Assembly (NCBI GenBank): GCA_022451965.1
Contig: JAKUNJ010000003.1
Coordinates: forward strand, 164,570 to 202,766
Reading direction: 5' to 3'
Source of the DNA: Dehalococcoidia bacterium
Lineage (GTDB): Bacteria; Chloroflexota; Dehalococcoidia; Lucifugimonadales; Lucifugimonadaceae
DNA length: 38,197 nt
Under the pieces are notes generated by a model, which saw only the letters and a list, made by a program, of their open reading frames with translations, was not told where the DNA came from and searched no databases. The position numbers and the translations under genes were made by a program. Shown in pieces: positions 31,652-38,197 of this stretch; positions within the stretch are counted from its first letter, which is position 1; each line of letters starts with the position of its first letter.

Positions 31652-33403
31652 ATGAGTATAAATAAAGATAAAAGACCTTCAATAGAATCTACAAAATTTA
31701 GTCCCACTAAATTTATAACAGACTTAAGAAAAAATATGAAATCCTTGAGACAAGGACTACTATTAGCTTCTATATCTTCATTTTTTCTTGGATTTATTGT
31801 GTGGGTTTTCTTTAGAGACCTTTCATCAATAGGTGTATGGATTATGCTAATTGGAATAATTATTCTATTTATAATTGGTTTGATTTCTATAAGAAATATT
31901 TTTACTTTTATTTTTGGTAGAAGAGGTAGATATGGTATTAATACCTCAATAATATTTATAACTTCCTTAACTCTCATAATAGTTTTAAATTCATTGTTAT
32001 TTTGGCTATCAGGTAGGCCTGACTCACCAGATTGGTTGAGAATAGATACTACTGCTACAAAGCAATTTATATTAGAAGATCAAGCAGTTAAAGTTATTGG
32101 TAATCTTAATGAAGATGTTAAGATTAACGTTTTCATGGCAACAAATACACCTTCTAAGGCTGCTAATTGGAGAGCGACAGAAGACTTACTTCTTGAATTT
32201 AAGAGAAGATCAAAAAAGGTAAATCTGAGTTACGAAAGAATTGATCCTGAATTAGATCCAAATACACCTGCAAAATATGGTGTAAATATTTTCCCCTCAA
32301 TTGTAGTTGAAGCTCTTGATTCAAGGAGAACTCAAATTATTCCTGGAAGAAATACAAGCATTTCAGACTCTGTATTTACAGAACAAGATATAATAACGGG
32401 ACTTCTTATTGTAAATCAATTAAAACAAAAAGAGGTTATATTTCTTACAGGACATGGAGAGAGAGACATAACTGATCTCAATCCTAACTCTTCAGGAATG
32501 GGATTAGTTTATTCTGATTTATTAGCGCAAAATTATAAAGTTTTATCTGCTACCTCTCAAGAATTAGCAATTTTGTTATCTGAAAATAATATTCCTGCTG
32601 TACTTGTAATTGCTGGAGCAGAGTCAAATATTTCTGTACAAGAGTCAGCTATTATCTCGGAATATTTATGGAAAGGAGGAGCTTTATTATTAATGATTGA
32701 ACCTGAAATTACCCCAGATGGAATAAAAGCATTCCTTTCTAAATATGGTATTGCTGTTGGAGAAGGAACAATATTTGATATGGCAAGCTTTGTTGCTCCT
32801 AAGCCAAATTATCTACAAATTAAAAAAACAAATGGTCAAATTCCTCCTCATGAAATAACTAGTGATTTTGATGTACTATATTTTCCTGGTTCAGCCTTTT
32901 TAGGTTCTACAATAAGTCCTGATACAGTTCCTGTTTCAGATAATGGTGAACCTTATATAAAACATATTCCTCTTGCGTTTACAACTTTAGAAAGTTGGTC
33001 ACAAAAAACTAGTGATACAGAAGATATCACTTATGATTCTTCATTGGATGTAATGGGACCATTTCCAACAATTTTAGCTGTAGAATCAATATCTGAACTA
33101 GGAAAATTCCCTACTGAAAAAGAAGATGGTACCTTAGCCCAAACTTCTTTAGTGGTTATAGGTGATACGGATTTTGCATCAAATAAGTATGCGGGGTCAG
33201 CTATGAATAGTGATTTACTCATAAATAGTATCAACTGGCTAGCAAAAGATTATGAGTTAATCACTATAAGACCTAAAACTCAGTCATTTAGAGAGTTAGT
33301 CCTCACTTCAAGTGAAAGAGACTTCATAAGATGGAGTGGATGGCTATTGATGCCTTCATTGATTGGTATAGGTGGAATTATTAGTTGGTGGCGAAGAAGA
33401 TAA
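31652..33403 (+). CDS. GldG-like ABC transporter auxiliary protein
   Basis: 583 residues with AGGTGGAG just before the ATG. Two or three N-terminal membrane helices (about 35-120) and one C-terminal helix (about 562-579) flank a large domain exposed outside. That domain follows the ABC_transp_aux pattern: VKINVFMATN, then YERIDPELDPNTPAKYGV, IIPGRN, FLTGHGERDI, GGALLLMIEP and VIGDTDFASN. In Bacteroidetes GldG is required with GldA and GldF; here it probably forms the periplasmic or external part of the same exporter. The C-terminus ends in WWRRR. Confidence 0.9.
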   Translation: MSINKDKRPSIESTKFSPTKFITDLRKNMKSLRQGLLLASISSFFLGFIVWVFFRDLSSIGVWIMLIGIIILFIIGLISIRNIFTFIFGRRGRYGINTSIIFITSLTLIIVLNSLLFWLSGRPDSPDWLRIDTTATKQFILEDQAVKVIGNLNEDVKINVFMATNTPSKAANWRATEDLLLEFKRRSKKVNLSYERIDPELDPNTPAKYGVNIFPSIVVEALDSRRTQIIPGRNTSISDSVFTEQDIITGLLIVNQLKQKEVIFLTGHGERDITDLNPNSSGMGLVYSDLLAQNYKVLSATSQELAILLSENNIPAVLVIAGAESNISVQESAIISEYLWKGGALLLMIEPEITPDGIKAFLSKYGIAVGEGTIFDMASFVAPKPNYLQIKKTNGQIPPHEITSDFDVLYFPGSAFLGSTISPDTVPVSDNGEPYIKHIPLAFTTLESWSQKTSDTEDITYDSSLDVMGPFPTILAVESISELGKFPTEKEDGTLAQTSLVVIGDTDFASNKYAGSAMNSDLLINSINWLAKDYELITIRPKTQSFRELVLTSSERDFIRWSGWLLMPSLIGIGGIISWWRRR

Positions 33404-33404
33404 A

Positions 33405-34388
33405 ATGAATCTACGTATCTCATTAGTATTAATAACAATACTCGCTTGGGTTTCAATATTTGGTGTTCTTATATACAAGTCTGATATAGGAGAAGAAAAA
33501 GATGTTCAAGAAAGTTCTTTTTTTTATCGAATATCTTCTCAAGATATAACTAATATATCGATAACTCATAATACAAAAACTTTTAGCTGGTATTTAGGAG
33601 CCGATAGAGTTTGGTATTTTGATGATATGAATAATGTTCCTACTGACAACTATAGGTGGGGTGGAATAATTGATCTTTTAGCTGGACCAAAACTTTATAG
33701 AACGATATCTGAAAATATTGAAGATAAATCAAAATATGGATTAGAAAATCCACAAACTGAAATTTCCATATATCTTAATAATGGAGATAAGAGAACTTTA
33801 TATATAGGTAATGAAACACCTGATAACCAAAATAATTACGCTTATCTAGAAGGTGTAGATAAATTAGTTATGTTAGATGCTACTTGGAAAGGGGTTTTGA
33901 TAAGACTTGTGAATGAACCACCTTATCCTAAATGGATGTCAAAATTAATACCCGAAGAAGCAATTGAAATAGTGGTGATAAAAAACTCCGAAATTTATAA
34001 AGCCTTTGCAAAAAATAATGAGGGTTGGCATGAATGTATAGTTCCTATTACCTCAACACCATGTAATGGAGATAAACAAACTGAATATATGTACATAGAA
34101 AACTTTTTAGAAGAGTATTCAAATATAGAAATACTAGGAGCAGTAAAATTAAATTTAATGTTTGAAGAAGACTATAAACAATATGGTTTAGGTCTAAATG
34201 CCCCGTATATTGACATTAAAACTATTTCTAGGGATGAGGCAGGAACAAACACAATTTATAATACTTCTATTAGTATAGGAAAATTAAGTGAAGATCAGAG
34301 TGGTTATTTCTCAGTGGTAAAAGAAACTAAAGATGTTGTACTCACTGAAAGATATTGGACAGAAAAAGTATTAAGACTTTTTGATTAA
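33405..34388 (+). CDS. DUF4340 protein of the Gld-like cassette
   Basis: 327 residues from the ATG at 33405, just after the GldG stop; GAAGAAGA acts as a weak ribosome binding site. One N-terminal membrane anchor (about 6-23) precedes an exterior domain with the DUF4340 features YGLENPQTEISIYL and then TLYIGNETPDNQNNYAYLEG. A second, more divergent repeat has YGLGLNAPYIDIKT. Such proteins regularly follow GldG-like genes, so it is likely a subunit of the exporter. It converges with the VWA gene and the two stops overlap in TTAA. Confidence 0.85.
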   Translation: MNLRISLVLITILAWVSIFGVLIYKSDIGEEKDVQESSFFYRISSQDITNISITHNTKTFSWYLGADRVWYFDDMNNVPTDNYRWGGIIDLLAGPKLYRTISENIEDKSKYGLENPQTEISIYLNNGDKRTLYIGNETPDNQNNYAYLEGVDKLVMLDATWKGVLIRLVNEPPYPKWMSKLIPEEAIEIVVIKNSEIYKAFAKNNEGWHECIVPITSTPCNGDKQTEYMYIENFLEEYSNIEILGAVKLNLMFEEDYKQYGLGLNAPYIDIKTISRDEAGTNTIYNTSISIGKLSEDQSGYFSVVKETKDVVLTERYWTEKVLRLFD

Positions 34389-37300
34389 GTTGTTAAGTTT
34401 TTATATAGTTCAGGAAGCCTCGCTGGTAACATTGAAATATCAGACAAAACTTCATAAGAAAAATCATCCATCATAGTTTTCAAGTAATCATGTCCAGATT
34501 TGTCTACAGTCAAACAGAAAGGAGTAATTCCCTGCTGTCTCGCTTCAATCAATGCTTGCCTTGTGTCATATACTGCGTATTCTTTTTCTACACCTTCTCT
34601 TGAATAACCTCTATCTTGAGGTCTTCCATCAGTAATTAGGAAAATGAATCTAGATCTTGCCTCATGATTTGCTAACTTTGTTATAGTATGTCTTATAGCT
34701 GGACCCATTCTTGTAGCATGAAGTGGAGCTACTCTGTCTATTCTCCCAGATATCGAATCATTAAATTTTTCATCTAAATCCTTAATAGTATAAAATTCTA
34801 CATTTTCTCTGCCATACCCTGAAAATCCATAGATACCATAATCATCACCGAGCATCTCTAGAGAATTTACCATTAATACAATTCCTTCTTTTTCTACGTC
34901 TACAATTCTTTTATATGACCTTCTAAGACCTTCTGCTCTTCTAGATCTTAGCCATATCATGTATTCAACAGGATCATCAGGAGCTCCCCAATCATCATTA
35001 TTTGATTTGGAATTATCATCAATAGCCTCAGCTGTTGATGCTGACATATCTATTAACATAGCTACTGCAACAGATCTTTCAGTTTTGTTTCTTCTCCAGT
35101 AAATTTTTTCATCTGGAGTTACTCCAGATCTAAGATCAATTAAGGCTTCTATACCTGCATCTAAATCAGCTTCTTCTCCATCTTCTAGTCGTTTTTGTTT
35201 TCTGTACTGTTCAGGAACAAAAAGTTCAAATTGTTTTTTTATTTGATAAACCAAAGAAGAATTATCTGTTAATGTATCTTTATAAAAATTTGCCTCTCCA
35301 TCAGGTAGTTTTTTTTCATGAAGCAAACACCAATTAGGCTTATACTCTACATCCCTAAAGTCCCATTCTGGATATGTATAAGTATCTGGTTCTTTTGCTT
35401 CTAATGGGCCACCCTCTTCATCGATATGCATTGGCTCACCGCCAGTAAATGATGAGTTATCTAGATCTCTATTCTTTAATTCTTTCATGAGATTTTCTAG
35501 AAGTTCTTGATTCTCAGTTGCATCAAGTTCAGAATTTTGATCAGATTCTTTTGTTTCTAGATCAGGAGAGTTTTGAACTAATTCTTCAATTTGTTCTTGA
35601 GTAAGCCCTTGTATTTCTTCACCTTCTCCTTGCATTTCTTCACCACTTACAGTTAGCATTTCAGTTAGAAGTTGTCCTAATTCAGGCTTAAAATCTCCTT
35701 GGTATTCTACTGGATCAGCTGGGCTATAATCATCTTCCATAGGATCAATATTTTCTTGATCTTGAGTTTCTTCACCTGATTGTTCTCCCATACTCGATTC
35801 ATACATATCTCCAAAGAAAGACATCATTTCATCAACAGTTTCTGGATCATTATATTCATCTTCTGATTCATCTATATCTGGTAATTCTTCAATCTCATCA
35901 AGTGGTGCATTTTCCTCTTCATTTGAAATTTTTCTAATATTATCAAAAAGTCTTACTGTTACCATCATAGAGTCTTCAACAGTCATAACATTTTGATCAA
36001 AATTAGTTAAGGTTCTTAGATAATTTGTAATTTTAGTGAAAATAGTTTTGGTTCCTTTAGGAACTATAAAGTTAGAACCTTTTCCTAATGTAAATCTAAC
36101 CACTTCTTCAACGAAAATTTCTCTTCTTTTTTCTCTATCACTTGTTCTATTATTTAATGTTTCTAATCTTATTTTTTTAAATTCATTTCTTAAACCTGGA
36201 TATTTTTTTAAGATCAATTCGTCTATTCTGTATGCTTCAACTATATTAAACAATTCAGCAGCAAACTGTGGGTCTGCAATGAAAGGTTTAGCTCCTCTAA
36301 GAACTTTTGCTATTCTAGTAGCATGTTCATCTCCCATTTCAGAAACTTGTTCGAGTAATTTAATAAAAATTTGCTTTGAGTAGGGATTAATAGGTTGAAT
36401 CCTAAAATCATACTTAAAAGTTCCATATTCTGAATAAGCAGCTTGACGAGCTGAAATAATTTTATAGTAGCTAAAATTTTCATCTTTAGTTGGATACTGT
36501 TTTATTACGCTAGGAAGATATATAGTTTTACCATCGGTAGTTGGCAAGTCAGTATCAGTCCAACCAATATTCTTTTCAACATTTTTAGATGTTTCAGATA
36601 TAGATACATCAACATCACAAAGTGCTGTACAAAAAAGTTTCATTAAATCTTTAATTCTATGTAATTCAACACTAGATGATATTCTATCAATTAAATCATT
36701 TGATTCTTTTGACTGAAGCTTAAAGAATTGAGATGCTGGAGTTGTATTAGTGTCTTGATCTATTGCCAATCTTATGCCTTGAGATTTCCATTGATCTAAT
36801 TGATCAATATCAAGATTGTCTAATAATCTTGGTATATTAGATAGAAAATCAATACTCGCATATGGCACATTATTAACTATTTGTTGATTCATCTGAAGGA
36901 TCTGGTCTCTATCATTTTTACTTACTAAAGCCAAGGTCTTAATAATTAATTTTAGGAATTCAGAAATTTTTACACCTGCAGTTCCATATATCCTCCTACA
37001 CATATCAAAAATAAGTTTTATGTTTGCATTTGGTAACTTAATTATTTGTTCTGCAACAATTTCATAGACTGGTTTAATATCTCTCCATTCTTTTTCAGTA
37101 ATTAATAAAGAAAGATGAATAAGATCATCTATTTCAAGGAAGTTTGTTTTATAAATCTCAATTGAATCATCAAGTATTTCTGATGCATAATCATATGATC
37201 TATTTGAAAGAACATCAATAAAATCAACAAGTTTACAATATTGATCAAATGATAATGTTTCTAATATATTTGCAGTTGATTCAAATAATTTACAAGTTAA

Positions 37301-37717
37301 GTTAGTTGATTTCCAAGTACCTTTATATAACTTCGTAACTCTAGAGACCCAATCATCAATATATCTTGGTCTAAGTCTTATCATTGTCATAGGACTAGAA
37401 TTCAAAAATGATTCTGATATTTTTGTACTGTCCTTTGATAGCTTTAGTCCTGCTTTGCTCCACCCTAAGAATTGACCTGAAGGAAGATATTGCTGAACCT
37501 TTACAGAAGCATTATAGTAGGCTAAAGATGATTCCCAAGAGCGAGCAGAATCCTTGGCTATATCAATGCCAATATTTTCCCATTGGTATAAAATTTCTTC
37601 TGGTAGTTTATTTATTAAAATTTCTCTAGATTCTAAATATGCTAATAGAACCTCTTCAGGATAGGCCTTTAGAAGTCTTTTGATTTTTTCATGATCAAAT
37701 TTTGAAATATTTTCCAT
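34385..37717 (-). CDS. Large VWA-domain protein, NorD/CobT-like, with helical N-terminus
   Basis: 1110 residues. The N-terminal part (about 1-590) is mostly predicted helices with repeats resembling HEAT-like bundles and no recognised motif. An acidic, probably disordered linker (about 600-785, rich in Glu and Asp, with DEIEELPDIDESEDEY) leads to the VWA domain. The metal-binding MIDAS motif is complete: Asp890-Met-Ser892-Ala-Ser894, and a later Thr-Asp1030 in ITDGRPQDRG. NorD, CobT and CbbO proteins with this architecture act with a MoxR-type AAA+ ATPase to activate or remodel a metalloenzyme. No MoxR gene is in the window, but the Nudix gene 3 bases upstream is cut, so the partner may lie beyond. 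Confidence 0.88.
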   Translation of the reverse strand: MENISKFDHEKIKRLLKAYPEEVLLAYLESREILINKLPEEILYQWENIGIDIAKDSARSWESSLAYYNASVKVQQYLPSGQFLGWSKAGLKLSKDSTKISESFLNSSPMTMIRLRPRYIDDWVSRVTKLYKGTWKSTNLTCKLFESTANILETLSFDQYCKLVDFIDVLSNRSYDYASEILDDSIEIYKTNFLEIDDLIHLSLLITEKEWRDIKPVYEIVAEQIIKLPNANIKLIFDMCRRIYGTAGVKISEFLKLIIKTLALVSKNDRDQILQMNQQIVNNVPYASIDFLSNIPRLLDNLDIDQLDQWKSQGIRLAIDQDTNTTPASQFFKLQSKESNDLIDRISSSVELHRIKDLMKLFCTALCDVDVSISETSKNVEKNIGWTDTDLPTTDGKTIYLPSVIKQYPTKDENFSYYKIISARQAAYSEYGTFKYDFRIQPINPYSKQIFIKLLEQVSEMGDEHATRIAKVLRGAKPFIADPQFAAELFNIVEAYRIDELILKKYPGLRNEFKKIRLETLNNRTSDREKRREIFVEEVVRFTLGKGSNFIVPKGTKTIFTKITNYLRTLTNFDQNVMTVEDSMMVTVRLFDNIRKISNEEENAPLDEIEELPDIDESEDEYNDPETVDEMMSFFGDMYESSMGEQSGEETQDQENIDPMEDDYSPADPVEYQGDFKPELGQLLTEMLTVSGEEMQGEGEEIQGLTQEQIEELVQNSPDLETKESDQNSELDATENQELLENLMKELKNRDLDNSSFTGGEPMHIDEEGGPLEAKEPDTYTYPEWDFRDVEYKPNWCLLHEKKLPDGEANFYKDTLTDNSSLVYQIKKQFELFVPEQYRKQKRLEDGEEADLDAGIEALIDLRSGVTPDEKIYWRRNKTERSVAVAMLIDMSASTAEAIDDNSKSNNDDWGAPDDPVEYMIWLRSRRAEGLRRSYKRIVDVEKEGIVLMVNSLEMLGDDYGIYGFSGYGRENVEFYTIKDLDEKFNDSISGRIDRVAPLHATRMGPAIRHTITKLANHEARSRFIFLITDGRPQDRGYSREGVEKEYAVYDTRQALIEARQQGITPFCLTVDKSGHDYLKTMMDDFSYEVLSDISMLPARLPELYKNLTT

Positions 37718-37720
37718 AAC

Positions 37721-38197
37721 TTAGTTTTCTAACAAATCTGATAATTGAATTATCATTCTTGCTGATGCTCCCCAAATTAATTTATCCTCGTAAACAAATG
37801 CTCTTGAATCAATTCTTTCATCTTCTTTGGTAAAAGAAAAATACCTTTTATTATTATTTTCAATCAATTTAAAAAGAGGTATCTTTGCTATTTCTTCTAC
37901 CTCATCCTCATTAATATCTATTCTAGACATTCTAGTAACTTCTCCAACATATGGTTGAATTAACCATCCAGTGCCTAAAGTCATAACTGGATCAAGTTCT
38001 CCCCATAAAGTAAAATCAGATCTTTCAATACCAATTTCCTCATTAGTTTCTCTTGAAGCTGTATCTTCTAAATTTCTATCTATAGGTTCTGTTTTACCAC
38101 CAGGAAATGCCCATTCTAAAGCATGTTTACCTTCATTAGCTCTTTTTATCATATACAAAGGAAACTCAGGGTTATCTTTTTCAATTAAAATACTTAC
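37721..38197 (-). CDS. Nudix hydrolase (CoA pyrophosphatase-like), 5' end cut by the window
   Basis: The frame is open to the window end, so the start lies beyond 38197; 158 residues are visible. The Nudix box is complete: FPGGKTEPIDRNLEDTASRE followed by TNEEIGIE, with the catalytic REx2EE glutamates. The TEPID spacing and the following tryptophan-containing strand (TLWGELDPVMT) resemble NUDT7/8-like CoA diphosphatases, but other substrates are possible. The C-terminus ends in a helix with ARMIIQLSDLLE. It precedes the VWA gene by 3 bases on the same strand. Confidence 0.88.
   Translation of the reverse strand, partial: VSILIEKDNPEFPLYMIKRANEGKHALEWAFPGGKTEPIDRNLEDTASRETNEEIGIERSDFTLWGELDPVMTLGTGWLIQPYVGEVTRMSRIDINEDEVEEIAKIPLFKLIENNNKRYFSFTKEDERIDSRAFVYEDKLIWGASARMIIQLSDLLEN

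Noticed and set aside
36036-36383. Plus-strand open frame of 115 codons inside the VWA gene
   Set aside because: Antisense to a continuous conserved coding sequence and without a ribosome binding site or domain.

Overview
The window is a gene-dense, very AT-rich stretch of bacterial chromosome (about 30% G+C by eye). It holds 38 protein-coding genes, no rRNA or tRNA that I can see, and no CRISPR array, phage or insertion sequence. Most gaps are under 100 bases, and same-strand neighbours often overlap by 1 to 20 bases. Convergent neighbours meet with almost no space between their stop codons. The content suggests a streamlined free-living heterotroph: two enolase-superfamily enzymes, several serine hydrolases, an N-acyl-D-amino-acid deacylase with a creatininase-family partner, a membrane pyrophosphatase, and a Gld-like ABC cassette. 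A marine Chloroflexota (SAR202-like) source is my best guess, but it is an inference from gene content; no phylogenetic marker was compared.

Layout. Bases 1-4289 (+): the end of a circularly permuted ATP-grasp gene, its Alpha-E partner, a DUF454 membrane protein, and an unusual alpha/beta-hydrolase fused to a sorbosone-dehydrogenase-like propeller. Bases 4301-9573: a DUF4174 lipoprotein and two enolase-superfamily genes on the minus strand, around a tightly overlapping plus-strand trio (esterase, NAD(P)-binding protein, lipoprotein esterase). Bases 9613-14427 (-): glpD, DUF2784, an SMP-30-like propeller, an MscS channel and an rRNA pseudouridine synthase. Bases 14447-17913 (+): a small membrane protein, DUF502, thiL, tsaE, tsaB and ndk. 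rsfS (-) then diverges from mnmA-rnhB-thiE-hppA-deacylase-creatininase (+, to 25228). Bases 25262-29829 (-): cysteine desulfurase, a single-pass membrane protein and mutS. Bases 29926-34388 (+): a Gld-like ABC transporter cassette ending in a DUF4340 protein. Bases 34385-38197 (-): a 1110-residue NorD/CobT-like VWA protein and a Nudix hydrolase cut by the window end.

Functional links. mnmA needs sulfur from a cysteine desulfurase such as the one at 28660-29829. thiE makes thiamine phosphate and thiL phosphorylates it. tsaE and tsaB serve tRNA t6A synthesis. rsfS, the pseudouridine synthase, rnhB, ndk and mutS are ordinary translation and genome-maintenance genes. The deacylase and creatininase-family pair, the two enolase-superfamily enzymes and the hydrolases point to scavenging of dissolved organic compounds.

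Main observation. Several genes have clear protein homology extending well upstream of their first ATG, GTG or TTG. In the deacylase (22891) the metal ligands HxH and Cys lie upstream of the first canonical start. In the SMP-30 propeller (12292) two of six propeller repeats do. In DUF2784 (11424) it is the N-terminal helix, and in rsfS (18261) a weaker N-terminal helix. In each case the reading frame opens at an ATA or ATT codon 5 to 7 bases after a purine-rich Shine-Dalgarno sequence. I propose that this organism regularly starts translation at AUA or AUU codons. Consensus errors, a nonsense mutation or frameshifts are the alternatives and are given with each entry.
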